64,000 nt of DNA from Elephas maximus indicus (Eukaryota > Chordata > Mammalia > Proboscidea > Elephantidae), in assembly GCF_024166365.1 (NCBI RefSeq), contig NC_064843.1:57622532-57686531 (forward strand), in the 5' to 3' direction. The position numbers and the translations under genes are program-made. Position 1 is the first letter of the stretch. Every line of letters begins with the position of its first letter. Below the pieces are notes generated by a model. The model had not been told where the DNA came from and did not search any database. It worked only from the letters and a program-made list of their open reading frames with translations. This document shows positions 12,107-24,615 of this stretch, piece by piece.

Positions 12107-13279
12107 CTAATTCCAGAAATACCTGTTTCTATGGGTATACATTTTGGTTCAATCTCTCCAGTCCCAAAAGAAGATAAAATGGATGTTGTTTGATGAGGTT
12201 TCCTAGAAATAGACTATGCCATGTTTCTTCAAACCTTGAAAGGACAGAATATTTCAAGAAGGAATAGAAAATGGTATATCTTATTATGCAGTCATAAATT
12301 TATAAATGTTCTTCCAAAGTGTTAAACAAAGTTATGTATCAATTTCACTACTTGGGCTAGGTCACCTATAACCATTACCAAATAGTGTATAATTGCCCAA
12401 AGTATTCATTTCAAAGTAAGGACTTCCCTAGAATCATGTTTCCTTACAAATGGGCAAAATTGACGTTGTAGAACTAGTACATAACTTTTAATGTTTAAAC
12501 TTATATTTTATGCATAAAGTATGAATCTTCTTAAATTCCAGTTTATATTAAGCAAACAAGCCATGTAATTTGTTCTTTCTGAATCTTTTCTGTTGTAGAT
12601 AGTTTGAGAAGCACAAAAAAATCTCCCCGTTAAAGATAATTTACATAATCATTCAAAAAGTGAATTCAGGGAGATTTACTGTATTTTTTTTTAAGACCAT
12701 GAAAAAGAAAATGGAAATAACACAAGGTAGAGAATTCATGAATAGGTAATCACTTTCAGTAGACAATAAGCAATGTTCCAATAAGCCCTGAGAGATAACT
12801 AATTAATTTTCCAAGTGAGCAAACATTATTTTGTAGTCTTGTAGACCTAAAAAGGAATCTAAAGATAGTGGATAGCAATGTGTGCCTAATTTTCAAAAGA
12901 AGATTAAAAGGACCCTTGGTCTTCATTGTTTGGCTCCTTCAAATTCTATCAAAATAATAGAACCTAAATTAGCACAAAAAATAATTTGCATCACCCTGGA
13001 AAATAAGGAGCAGTGAGCAATGAATAGCTTTTGTTTATGAAGAGTCGATTAGTCTGAGTAAATCTGATGACTTGTTGATGAAGTTATAACATGAGTATAA
13101 CCTAAAGCACTCTAGATTCAATGCCTTAATGATAATAAAACACTTGATGAACCCCATGAACACACCCTCCTCCACTGTATTAATTTAATATATGGCTTAA
13201 GATAATAAAAGTAAGCTGAGAAACTGCAAGTGAAGGAAAAACAGAGATAAATCATTAAGGAAAAGGTAAAATTTGGCAA
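12107..13279. other. AT-rich unique sequence
   Basis: No gene or recognisable interspersed repeat seen. Confidence 0.4.
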
Positions 13280-13452
13280 AAGCTGTGCTGCAGTGGTTAA
13301 TAGCTTGACTGCTAACCAAAAGGTAAGCAGTTCAAATCCACCAGCCACTCCTTGGAAACCCTGTGGGCCAGTTCTACTCTGTCCTATAGGGTCGCTATGA
13401 GTTGGGCTGGACTCAACATTGAAACAGGTTTGGTTTGTTTTTTGTTTTTTAA
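13280..13452 (+). mobile_element. AfroSINE, short form, sense orientation
   Basis: tRNA-like head (GCAGTGGTTAATAGCTTGAC with box-B-like AGCAGTTCAAATCC), then CTACTCTGTCCTATAGGGTC and a GGTTTGGTTTG tail. Confidence 0.88.
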
Positions 13453-13941
13453 TCAGAATTGGAGGTGGGATCAAGTGAATACCAATGACTTAGAAAAAAA
13501 TTTTTTTTTTTTTTTTACTTGGAAGGAGTGGATATATACTGCAGAACTAATTAAAATTATACAAGCTCCTATATTTTGAATTACAAATCACATAAGAATG
13601 TAGGCAATCATCACAGGGAAATGAAGGGAAATCTTGGAAAATAAGACTTACCTGGAGGAAAAAAGATTGACCAATATTGAATTAAAAATCTTGAGGAAAC
13701 CTATAAAATAGTTAACAATACCTCAGAAAGCCTGGGTATGCGGCAGGATGATGAGGTAATTAGGAGGAACCTACTTAAATGACTTGGTAATATAACACCA
13801 TGTTAGAGAATTATGACCACCTGAATGGAAGTATCATTACTTAAATTAAAGTGCTCAGAATGAATGCAGCAGAAATTACAAAGTCCAGCCTGATTTTTAG
13901 CAGGGCTCTATTTTAAATTGTGACCTTCAATTTTATTTACC
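13453..13941. other. Unique sequence with a T-run
   Basis: An A7T17 tract near 13494-13517; otherwise nothing recognised. Confidence 0.4.
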
Positions 13942-14433
13942 TGTCTTAGTCATCTAGTGCTGCCATAACAGAAATACCACAAGTGGATGGCTTTAACAAA
14001 GAGAAATTTATTTTCTCACAGTAAAGTAGGCTAAAAGTCCAAATTCAAGGCATCAGCTCTAGGGGAAGGCTTTCCCTCTCTGTCCAATCTTCCCATGGTT
14101 GAGGAGCTTCCCAGGTGCAGGGACCCCGGGTCCAAAGGACACGCTCTGCTCCCGGTGCTTCTTTCTTGATGGTATAAGGTCCCCAACTCTCTGCTTGCTT
14201 CCCTTTCCTTTTATCTCTTGATTAGCAAAATCATAGTGCAGGCCCCACCCCAGGGAAACTCCCTTTACACTGGATCAGGGAGGTAACCTGAGTAAGGGTG
14301 GTGTTACAATCCCACTCTAATCCTCTTAACATAAAATTGCAATCACAAATGAAGGACAAGGACACATTTCTGGGAATCATGGCCTAACCAAGTTGACACG
14401 TATTTTGGGGGCGACACAATTCAATCTATGACA
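13942..14433 (-). mobile_element. MaLR/ERVL-like solo LTR (copy A2) with intact target duplication
   Basis: Plus strand begins TGTCTTAGTCATCTAGTGC and ends TTCAATCTATGACA (TG..CA). The five bases on each side are identical, TTACC at 13937-13941 and 14434-14438, which fixes both ends and is the 5-bp duplication typical of ERVL/MaLR integration. No internal region, so it is a recombined solo LTR. Confidence 0.92.
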
Positions 14434-14674
14434 TTACCTTGTTCCTCTCCAGATTATACCACAACAATTTAAGAGAAATCAGCAGAAACTTGATTTCTTT
14501 CCCCTAATGATTAAATGAATATTCAAACAATCTGTAGCTTCTCCTAGGACGACTTCCGTCCCTCCACTGGTAGGTTTTCCTTAACCTAATGCTCTTTGGG
14601 CCGAAATCCTCTTTGGATCTACATTTGAGGGAATTAGTTTCTTGTAACCACCTGAAGTTCTACTGATTTATAGT

Positions 14675-17600
14675 TGTTATTGTTGTTGGATGCCATCAAG
14701 TCAGTTTCAACTCATAGCGACTCCATGCACAACAGAACAAAACACTGCCCAGTCCTGTGCCATCCTCACAATCATTGCTATGTTTGAGCCCATTGTAACA
14801 GCCACTTTGTCAACCCATCTTGTTGAGGGACTTCCTCTTTTTCAATGACCCTCTATTTACCAAGCATGATGTACTTCTCCAGTGACTGGTCCTGCATGAT
14901 AATATGTTGAAAATACACAAGATGAAATCTCACCATCCTTGCTTCAAAGGAGAATTGTGGCTGTAATTTTTCCAAGACATTTTTTTGTTCTTCTGGCAGT
15001 CTGTGGTATATTTACTACTCTTTGCCAACACCATAATTCAAAGACATCAATCCTTCTTAGGTTTTCCTTATTCATTCATTGTCCAGCTTCTGCATGCACA
15101 TGAAATGATTGAAAATACCATGGGTGGCTCAGGAGCGTCTTAGTCCTCAAAGTGACATCTTCGCTTTTCAACACTTTAAAGAAGTCTTTTGCAGCAGATT
15201 TGCCCAACGCAAACCGCCATTTAATTTCTTGACTGCTGCTTCCATGAGTGTTGATTGTGGATCTAAGTAAAATGAAATTCTTGACAGCTTCAATCTTTTC
15301 TCCATTTATCCTGATGTTGCTTATTGTTCCAGTTATGAGGATTTTCATTTTCTTTATGTTGAGGTGCAATCCATACTGAAGGCTGTAGTCTTTGATCTTT
15401 ATCAGTAAGTGCTTCAAGTCCTCTTCACTTTTAGCAAGGAAGGTTGTGTCATCTACATATCACAAGTTATTAAGTCTTCTTCCAAACCTGATGCCACATT
15501 CTTCTTCATATAGTCCAGCTTCTTGAACTATTTGCTCAGCATACAGACTGAATATGTATGGTAAAAGGATAAAACCCTTACACACACCTTTCTTGACTTT
15601 AAGCCATGCAGTATTCTCTTATTCAGTTTGAACGACACGTTCCCTAGATACAGGTTCCCTATGACCACAATTAAGTGTTTTGGAATTTCATTCTTCCCAA
15701 TGTTATCCATAATTTGTTATGATTCACACAGTTAAATACCTTAGCATAATCAATAAAACACAGGTAAACATCGTTCTGGTTTTCTCTGCTTTCAGCCAAG
15801 ATCTGTCTGACATCCCTTGTTCCAAGCCCTTTTCTGAATCTGGCCTGAATTTCTAGCAGTTGCCTGTCAATGTACTGCTGCAACCATTTTTGAAGGCCCT
15901 TCAGCAAAATTTTATTTGCATGTGATATTAATATTAATGATATTGTTCAATAATTTCCAAATTCTCTCAAATCATTTTTCTTTGGAAAGAGCACAAATAT
16001 GGATCTCTTCCAGTGGGTTGGCCAGGTAGTGGTCTTCCAAATTTCTTGGCATAGATGAGTGATCACTTCCAGTGCTGCATCCATTTGTTGAAACTTCTCA
16101 GTTGGTATTCCGTCAATTCCTAGAGCCTCGTTTTTCACCCATGCCTTTGGTGCCGCTTGGATTTCTTCCTTCATTACCATTGAATCTTGATCATATGCTA
16201 CCTCCTGAAATGGTTGAATGTCGACCAATTTTTTTGGTACAGTGACTCTGTGTATTCCTTCCATCTTCTTTTGATGCTTCCTACGTCATTCAATATTTTG
16301 CACATAGAATCCTTCCAAATTGCAACTTGAGGTTTGAATTGTTTCTTCAGTTCTTGCAGCGTGAGAAATGCTGAGTATGTTTTTTCTGTTTGGTTTTCTA
16401 ACTCCAGATCTTTGCACATTTCGTTAGAATACTTTGTCTCCTCGAGCCACCCTTTGAAATCTCCTGCTCAGCTCTTTTACGTCATAATTTCTTCCACTTT
16501 CTTTAGCTACTCTATGTTGAAGAGTAAGTTTCAGAGTCTCTTCTGGCACCCATTTTTTTTTCTTTCTTTCCTGTCTGTTTAATGATCATTTTGTTTTCTT
16601 CATGTATTGTGTCCTTGATGTCATCCCATAACTCATTAGTGTTCAATGTGTCAAAGCTATTCTCGAGATGGTCTCTAAATTCAGGTGGGATATATTCGAG
16701 TCATACTTTGGCTATCATGGACTTATTTCAATTTTTTTCAGCTTCGGCTTGACCTTGCGTGTGAGTAATTGATGGTCTGTTCCACTTTCAGCCTCTAGCT
16801 TTGTTCTGACTGATAATATTGAGCTTCTCCATTGTCTCTTTCCACAGATGCAGTCAATTTGATTCCTGTGTATTCCGTCTGGCAAGGTCCACATGTATAG
16901 TCACTATTTATGTTGTTGGAAAAAGGTATTTGCAATGAATAAGTTGTTGATCTTACAAAATTCTATCATGCTATCTCCGGTGTTGCTTCTATCGCCAAGA
17001 CCACATTTTCCAACTACTGACCCTTCTTTGTTTCCAAATTCCACATTCAAATCACTGGTAATTATCGGTGCATCTTGATTGCATGTTTGATCAATTCCAA
17101 ACTTCAGATGTTGGTAAAAATCTTCAATTTCGTCATCTTTGGCATTAGTAGTTGGTATATAAATTTGAATTATAGTATTAACTGGTCTTCCTTGTAGGCT
17201 TATGGACATTATCCTGTCACTGACAGCTTTGTACTTCAAGATAGATCTTGAAATGTTCTTTTTGTTGATGAATGCAATGTTATTCCGCTTCAATTTATCA
17301 TTCCCGGCATAGTAGACTGTATCATCACCCAACTCAGAATGGCCAATAACAGTCCATTTCAGCTCACTAATGCCTAGGATATTGATTTTACGCAATCCAT
17401 TTCATTTTTGCCTAATTCCAATTTTCCTAGACCCTTACTTCATAAACTCCAAGTTCTGGGTATTAATGGATGTTTGTGGCTGTTTCTTCTTATTTTGCAT
17501 CTTTTCAAATCAACAAATGAATGTCCCAAAAGCTTTACTCTATCCATGTCATTAAGGTTGACTTAATTTGAGGAGAGAGCTCTTCCCTAGTCATATTTTG

Positions 17601-17855
17601 AGTGCTTCCAACCTGAGGAGCTTATCTACCCCAACTATATCAATGTCCCACTGCTATTCATAAAGTTTCCACTGGCCAATTTTTTTTATAAGTAAAAATC
17701 GCTAGGTCCTCTTCCTAGTCTACCTTAGTCTGGAAGCTCCACTAACACCTATCCACCATGGATGACCCTGTTAGTATCTGAAATACTAATGGCATAGCTT
17801 TCAGCATCATAGCAACATACAAGCAACCACAGTACTAAAAAGTGACAGACGAGTC
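14675..17855 (-). mobile_element. RTE/BovB-type LINE, near full length (copy R2)
   Basis: About 3.2 kb, the usual BovB length. In minus-strand order: an APE-type endonuclease (16904-17395) with NILGISELKW near its start and IITSDLNVEFG for the catalytic Asp/Asn block; a linker; then reverse transcriptase pieces (16264-15947, 15907-15671) including CFIDYAKVFNCV with the first catalytic Asp; then the C-terminal NIRINGEKIEAVKNF block. Several frameshifts and stops interrupt the single ORF, so it is dead. The 3' end (GTTGTTATTGTTGTTGGATGCC on +) matches the other copies. Antisense to PCSK2, about 7 kb upstream of its promoter. Confidence 0.92.
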
Positions 17856-17942
17856 TGATTTATAGTAGGTCCCATAAAATGGGAATATCTGGTATATGTT
17901 TTCAAAATAAAACTCCTTAAAAAAAAAAGTCTAGGGTACCCT

Positions 17943-18140
17943 GGTAGCACTATGGTTAAGTACCCACCTATTAACCAAAAATTGGCAGTTAGAACACACC
18001 CAGTGGCTCTGCAGGAGAAAGACCTGGTAATCTGCTTCCGCAAAAATTACAGCTAAGAAAACCCTATGGGGTAGTTCTACTCTACCATATTGAGTAGCTA
18101 TGAGTCAAAATTGACTGTAAGGCACACAACAACAGCAAAA
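17943..18140 (+). mobile_element. AfroSINE, long form
   Basis: Runs from ACCCTGGTAGCACTATGG to GACTGTAAGGCACACAACAAC and includes the long-form insert (AGAAAGACCTGGTAATCTGC). AAAGTCTAGG on the left and AAAGTCTCTAGG on the right look like the duplicated target. Confidence 0.88.
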
Positions 18141-19845
18141 AGTCTCTAGGGAGGCTGTGGCGTACCTGAACCTGACCCAAGTCCCTCACATTGTCACTAC
18201 AGATATAATAGTAAATGCATTGAAAGAACCCCAAGATGCTGATGGTTTTCATGTCTGGTACTGAGAATCAGCCAGTTGGTGTCAACAATTCCCGCTTCAA
18301 TCCACAGAATTAGTAAATATGAGATCATTATGGGGAGGTCATATAAAAATAAGTCTCTTGGCCATCATAATGTTATCAAAAACTATGACTGTTCTCAACA
18401 TTTTTCAGGCTACTGAAGATAATTTCTACTTCGTAATCTGTGCTGTAACATCTCTTTGAGACTACAGGCTTTTGAATCAGGTGGGTATCTAATTCAACGG
18501 CCTCCTTTCACACAGGAGATAGAGGCTTTGAGAGGTGAAATGGTTTGTCCTACAGCACATGCGCAGTGACAGCAGAGCCTGCTGTCCTTGAAAAGGTCTC
18601 CTGTCTCTCTCTCATTCACCTCTTGCTCCAAAGTTACTATTGGTATTAGGAAGAGGAAGGAGAGAAGTAATTTTCTAGAAGAAGCCGTGTGCGTGTACAT
18701 AAGGATGTATTTTTATATTTCAAATAGCAATCCAGTGTATCAATTCATTTCCTCCACTTACTGTATTGTTTTGTATTAGAAATTTACCATTCATGTCATA
18801 AAATCTATTTCTCTTTTTTCATTTGCTGTGATGTTCTGACAGTATTATAATATATGAACTGTATTCAGCATTAATCACTGAGAATGGCTTATTTTAGTTA
18901 GTCGCTCAGGCTTTATCTAGCTTGTACCTAATTTTACATGACTTTAATTATTTAAAGTGCAGATATATAAAATTCAACATTTACTAGCATCTCATCTTTG
19001 GAATTTAGGAAATAAAGTGTTGGTTTGTGGTTTCAGAAAAAAATTAATAAATACTCTGAATAGATGGTAATTTCATGTTCATTTTCAGAGAGATTTAGCT
19101 ACATTAGCAGTGCTATTTTCCAATACCCATAATCTTCTAAATTGACTTATCTAATGCTCTTCAGATCTTTTTTTCTAAAGACTTAGAGTTTTATCTCTGT
19201 TACTACATTTTAAAATGCTCTCCATGATTGTGAATCCATCTAACATAATTTTCGCATTTGGTGTCATTTTTCTCAGACGACAATACAGGGCAGGATGAAC
19301 CCGTTAGTATTGTTCCATTCCAGCCTAGTACTTAGATTCAAAGCAAGGGTGAGACATAGAGGAAAGAGAGAGAGTGGAAGGTCTCAGAGTATGAAAACCT
19401 TATGTTAAAATCAAACTAACAGATGATGCTGGGGTAAGCTGTGGAGCAAGATAGGATGTAAGCTGTGGAGCAAGATAGTGTGATAGAAAAACCTTTGAAG
19501 AAATGAGTCTCTGAGCAGTAAAGAACTGAGGGGTACAGAATGGGTCCGCTCACTTGATGACCACTTTCCCAGAAACATGTCTCTGCTCTGGCCCTTTTCA
19601 CCTTTAGCCCATGTCCTAGCTCTTCTCAATACCTCACTTGGTTTTTCCTAAAGGAATTAAATAGCACAATCTGGTGAGATAATGATAATAATAATGAAAG
19701 ACAGGTTTCTTACCTTTAGCAATGCCCACATTTTTATTTGAAAGGGCACCAGGAGAGCTTACTATGTCAGCAACCAGGTCAGCTCTGAAAACAATGTGAC
19801 CCATGGCATTAAGTGTGTATTTGTTTCTACCAAATACGTTGTAGT
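18141..19845. other. Unique sequence with one MIR-like patch
   Basis: About 18480-18600 (CACACAGGAGATAGAGGC, TTTGAGAGGTGAAATGGTTT) resembles a + strand MIR. The tandem near 19436-19477 repeats TAAGCTGTGGAGCAAGATAG twice. No gene recognised. Confidence 0.45.
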
Positions 19846-20301
19846 TGTTGTTAGGTGCTGTCCACATAGTTTGGACTCATAGCGACCCTATGCACAACAG
19901 AATGAAACACTGCCCAGTCCTGTGCCATCCTCACAATCGTTACTATGTTTGAGCCCATTGTTGCAGCCACTGTGTCAATCCATCTCATCAAGATTCTTCT
20001 TTTTCACTGATTTCCACCTTACCAAGCATGATACCATTCTCCAGGGACTGGTCCCTCCTGATAACATGTCCAAAGTAAGTGAGAGGAAGTCTCACAATAC
20101 TCACTTCTAAAAAGCATTCTGGCTGTACTTCTCCAAAGATAGGTTTGTTTGTTCTTCTGGCAGTCCACGGTTTATTCAATATTCTTCACCAACACCATAA
20201 TTCAAAGGCAGCAATTTTTCTTTGGTCTTCCTTATTCATTGTCCAGCTATCACATGTATATGAGGCGATTGAAAATACCAGGGCTTGGGTCCATCCATCC
20301 A

Positions 20302-20450
20302 TCACCATAAAAGTCAACTCCGACTCATAGCGACCCTATAGGACAGAGTAGAACTGCCCCATAGAGTTTCCAAGGAGTGCCTGGTTGATTTGAACTGTCG
20401 ACCTTTTGGTTAGTAGATGTAGCGCTTAACCACTACGCCACCAGGGTAGG
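20302..20450 (-). mobile_element. AfroSINE, short form, nested in RTE R3
   Basis: AAAGTCAACTCCGACTCATAG through CACTACGCCACCAGGGTAGG. GGGTC occurs on both sides and RTE sequence continues across, comparing with R1 (GGCTTGGGTCAGGTGCACC). Confidence 0.9.
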
Positions 20451-20617
20451 GTCAGGAGCACCGTAATCACCAAAGTGACATCTTTGCTTTTTAATACTTT
20501 AAAGAGGTCTTTGTAGCAGATTTGCCTAGTGCAATACATCGTTTGATTTCTTGATTGCTGCTCCCATGGGCATTGATTGTGGACCCAAGTTAAATGAAAT
20601 CCTTGACAACATTAATC

Positions 20618-21068
20618 TTTTTTTTAAAAATTGTGATTTAGGTGAAAGTTTATAGAGCAAATTAGTTTCTCATTTAAAAGTCAATACACAAATTGTTTTG
20701 TGACATTGGTTGCCAGCCACACTATGTGTCACCTCCCCTCCTCCACCCCAGCTTCGCTGTTTCCATTTGTCCATTTTCCTGTCCCTTCCTACCTTCTTGT
20801 CTTTGCTTTTTGGTGGGAGTGGCCATAAGTCTCGTATACATGATTGAACTATAAAGCACATCCCTCATGTGTGTTATGGTTTGCCCTATAGACCTGTCTA
20901 TCTTTAGCTGAAAGGTGAACCTCAGGAGTGACAGTACTGAGGTAAAAGGCCATACTCTTGGGGTTTCTCCAGTCTCTGTCAGACCAGCAATCCTGGTCTT
21001 TGTGTGTGTGTGTGTGCATTTGTGTGAATTTGAATTTTGTTCTACGTTTTTCTCCCACTTGCTCTATG
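20618..21068 (-). mobile_element. L1 3' UTR fragment inside RTE R3
   Basis: Antisense L1 3' end: AATTGTGATTTAGGTGAAAG, then ATTGGTTGCCAGCCACAC, GTCAGACCAGCAATCCTGG and a short (TG)n, ending at AATTTTGTTCTACG. Compare 63240-63660 and 32494-32774. Flanking RTE sequence resumes at CAGGATCCCCATGACC, equivalent to 15651 in R2. Confidence 0.82.
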
Positions 21069-23174
21069 TGCAGGATCCCCATGACCACAGTTGAGCATTC
21101 TGGAATTCCCTTTCTTCACGATGTTATCCATAGTTTGTTATGATCCACATAGTCTAATACCTTTGCATAGTCAATAAAACAAAGGTAAACATCTTTTTTT
21201 CATATTCTCTGCTTTCAGCCAAGATCCATCTGACATCAAAAATGACATCTCTTGTTCCATGTCCTCTTCTGATTCTGGCCTGAATTTTTGGCAGTTACCT
21301 GTCGACATACTGCTGTGATTGTTTTTTAATCATTTTAAGCAAAATTTTACTTGAGTGTGATATTAATGGTATTGTTTGGTAATTTCCACATTCTGTTGGA
21401 TCATCTTTCTTTGGAATGAGCATAAACATGGATCTATTCCAGTAGGTTGGCCAGGTAGCTATCCTCCAAGTTTCCTGACATAGCTGAGTAAGTTCTTTCA
21501 ATGTTGCAATCCTTTGTTGAAATATCTCAGTAGGTAATCTGTCTGTTCCTGGAGACTTGTTTTCCACCAATTTCTTTATGTTGAGGTGTAATCCATACTG
21601 AAGGCTATAGTTTTTGATCCTCATCAGTGAGTGCTCAAGCCCTTTTCACTTCAGCCTTCAGTGCAGCTAGGACTTCTTCCTTCGATACCATTGATTCTTG
21701 ATCATATACTACCTCCTGAAATGGTTGAATACCAACTAGTTCTTTTTAGTACAGTGGCTCTGTATATTCCTTCCACTTTCTTTTGATAATTCCTGAGTAG
21801 TTCAATATTTTGCCCGTTGAACCCTTAATATTGCAACTCGAGGCTTGAATTTTCTCTTCAGTGCTTTCAGCTTGTGGAATGCTGAGTGAGTTCTTCCCGT
21901 TTGTTTTTCTAGCTCCAGGTCTTTGCACGTTTCATTCTAATACTTTGTCTTCTTGAGCCATCCTTTGCAATGACCTGTTCAGCTCTTTCATGTCATCATT
22001 TTTTCTATTTTCTTTAGCTTCTCTATGTTCAAGGGCAAGTTTCAGAGTTTCTTCTGACATCCATTTTGGTCTTTTCTTTCTTTCTTGTCTTTTTAATGAC
22101 TTTTTGCTTCCTTCATATATTGTGTCCTTGATGTCATCCCATAACTCATCTGGTCTTCGGTCATTAGTGTTCAGTGTGTCAAATCTATTCTTGAGATGGT
22201 TTCTAAATTCAAGTGGGATACACTGAAGGTCATACTTTGGCTTTTGTGGGTTTTTTAAAGTTTTCTTCAGCTTCCACTTGTACTTACATATGAGCAATTG
22301 ATGGTCTGTTCCACAGTTGGCCCCTGGCCTTATTCTGACTAACGATATTGAGCTTCCCCATTGTCTCTTCCCACAGATGCAGTCAATTTGATTCCTGTGT
22401 ATTCCATCTGGCAAGGTCCACATGTATAGTCACCATTATGTTGGTGAAAAAAAGGCATTTGCAATGAATAAAATCACTGGTCTTGCAAAATTCTATCATG
22501 TGATCTCTGGCATAATTTCTATCTCCAAGACCATATTTTCCAACTACCAATCCTTCTTTCTTGTTTCCAACTTTCACATTCTAATCACCAGTAATTATCA
22601 ACATATCTTGATTGCATGTTTGATCAATTTCAGACAGAAGGTGGTAAAAGTCATTAATTTCTTCATCTTTGGCCTTAGTGGCTGATGTGTAAATTTGGAT
22701 AATAGCATTTGAGCTGGTCTTCCTTATAGGCTTATGGATATTATCCTATTGCTGATGACATTTTACTTCAGAATACATTCCATGTTCTCATTATTAATGG
22801 ATTTTGCAGCTGTTTCTTCTCATTTTGAGTTTTGTCAGATCAGCAAATGAGGGTGCTGAAAGCTTGACTCCATCCATGTCATACAGGTTGACTCTGAGGA
22901 TTCTTATTTTGAGTGCCTTCCAACTTGAGGTCCTCATCTTCCAGCATTATGTCAATGTTCCACTGCTATTCATAAGGTTTTCACTGGGCAGTTTTTTTAG
23001 AAGTAAATCGCCAGATCCTTCTTCCTCGCCTGTCTTATTCTGGAAGCTCCGCTGAGACCTGTCCAGCATGAGTGCTTGTGTTGGTGTTTGAAATACCAGT
23101 GGCATAGCTTTCACTATCACAGCCACATGCAAGCCATCACAGTATGACAAAGTGACTGAGGAGCAACTGACTGT

Positions 23175-23271
23175 GAAGTTTTCAGCCTTGGAAACTCTAT
23201 GGGGCAGTTCTATTCTGTCCTAAGGTGTCCATATGAGTTGGAATTGACACCATGGCAATGGGTTAATGTTT
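23175..23271 (+). mobile_element. AfroSINE 3' half
   Basis: CCTTGGAAACTCTATGGGGC through GAGTTGGAATTGACACC; the tRNA head is missing. It directly abuts the 5' end of RTE R3. Confidence 0.75.
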
Positions 23272-24360
23272 ATGGGAGCAGATTTTAAGGTCTTTTCTCC
23301 TGAGGAGTGCCCGGTAGGCTGGAACTGCTGACCTCTCTATTAGCAGTGCTGTATATATAGTCAATGTTATCATTTTCTCCACCTTTCATTCTCTCTTTCT
23401 CTCTCTGTCTCTGTCTCTCTCTCCTCTTTGGCTGTATTGCATACACTTAAGCTTCTAAGAAAAGATCTCTTACCTCTTACCCAAGAAAGGTAGAATTTGA
23501 ACTCTTGAAGCTCAATGATATACGCGAACAATGTAAACCCTCTATAATTCAACAATAGTTGTGTTGCTTAAAAACAATCTCCCTCATTTGTTACAGAGAG
23601 TGCATGCCTGCTCCCTTCCAATTGGGCAGGAAGAGTTGGTGGTCAGCAGTTGGCTGAGTGCAAGTGCAAATTCCTTAACTAGATAGTTTAGTTGACCCCT
23701 GCCACTCGCCAGAACGTCCCCAGCCTAGGACGCTCAGCGGGAGTCTTGGCCCGGAGCGTGGCATAGGTGGCTACACCTCCCAAGCGCGAGAATACGCAGC
23801 TGGCTGCCTTTGTGCACCCAGCTATCCTGTAGTCTACGAATGCACCTCGAGGCGTGTCAATCCTAGCTGCGCCCTCCTGAAGGCAGTCGCGGTGGAGCAG
23901 CCTGACGGAGAAGTCTCATCTAATCACAATCTCTAATGGGTGCAAGCCTAGTCTCCTGCTAGGCTTAGCGGCTGCTTGGTGCCAGACCTTCCGGGAACCT
24001 ATAAAAAAGAAAAAAAAAAAAGCTCGTTCCTGAGCTCTCTCCCCAATGAGTCCATACAGAAGGCTGCTTTCCCAATCCTCCCCGTTTCAGGAAGGGGAGA
24101 AAATCTCCGCTGGGATCTGCCCAAAGTGGAGGAAGGAGGGGTAATGTTTGGCTTGTTATTGGGAGAAAAGGAGGCAAGTGTGCCTTGCGTGTGTATCTGT
24201 GTGAGAGAGAAGGAGAGAGTGGCAGAGAGGTAGAGTTGTTTTCCAGCGGGAAATAAGCAAGAAGTAGAATAGGGAAAGGCCCCTGCCCCAGCTCCCCTCC
24301 GGCCTCCAGAGCAGCTCACATCGTAATTCCCTTTCCCGAGGCTACAGATTTCCACAAACA
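23272..24360. other. PCSK2 upstream region, rising GC
   Basis: A pyrimidine-rich (TC)n run at about 23391-23434. From about 23700 CpG dinucleotides appear (CGCTCAGCGGGAG, CAAGCGCGAGAATACGC), marking entry into the promoter region. A purine-rich GAGAGAGAAGGAGAGAG tract lies at about 24202-24218. No gene recognised. Confidence 0.5.
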
Positions 24361-24361
24361 A

Positions 24362-24369
24362 TGACATCA
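24362..24369 (+). promoter_or_regulatory. CRE-like TGACATCA
   Basis: One mismatch from the palindromic cAMP response element. PCSK2 is an activity-regulated neuroendocrine gene, so a CREB/ATF site is plausible, but a single short motif is weak evidence. Confidence 0.35.
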
Positions 24370-24468
24370 CTCGGGCACCGCCAGGCTGATTACAGCTGGG
24401 GGGATTTTCCTGGGAGCGCGCCGGGCCCGAGCTGAGCGGTGGAGGCACTCTCCAGGGTGCTGAAAGGG

Positions 24469-24477
24469 GCGGGGGCG
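24469..24477 (+). promoter_or_regulatory. Consensus EGR (zinc-finger) site
   Basis: GCGGGGGCG matches the nine-base EGR consensus GCGKGGGCG exactly, within a longer GC-box run from 24466. EGR-1 control of human PC2 is reported knowledge; occupancy here is inferred. Confidence 0.65.
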
Positions 24478-24538
24478 CGGGCTCGGCACTCGGCGCCCCC
24501 AGCAGGCGGAGGCCGGAGGGCCGGGCCGCGGGCGGGCA

Positions 24539-24547
24539 GGGGCGGGG
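24539..24547 (+). promoter_or_regulatory. GC box (Sp/KLF-type)
   Basis: GGGGCGGGG, about 100 bp upstream of the likely transcription start region. Confidence 0.6.
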
Positions 24548-24589
24548 TCGGTGTGGGCCGGGGAGGGGCCCGCCTCTTCCCCGACCCTC

Positions 24590-24615
24590 ATTGGCCGCTG
24601 GCGGACGCACGTCAC
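24590..24615 (+). promoter_or_regulatory. Inverted CCAAT box and adjacent CRE half-site
   Basis: ATTGG at 24590-24594 (NF-Y type on the minus strand), followed at 24608-24615 by CACGTCAC, which holds the CRE half ACGTCA. This close pairing is common in TATA-less CpG-island promoters and suggests transcription starts shortly downstream. Confidence 0.55.

Larger units (their letters stand above)
19846..23160 (-). mobile_element. RTE/BovB-type LINE, rearranged (copy R3)
   Basis: Third long RTE copy, again antisense to PCSK2. A 163-codon open stretch (21932-22423) keeps the end of the endonuclease (NQIDCICGKRQW, GTDHQLL with the catalytic His) and the lysine-rich linker to the reverse transcriptase. 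The RT part is disrupted by an AfroSINE (20302-20450) and by an L1 3' UTR fragment that replaces about 350 bp of RTE sequence. A roughly 79-bp piece (21572-21650) is out of order. Not functional. Confidence 0.9.
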
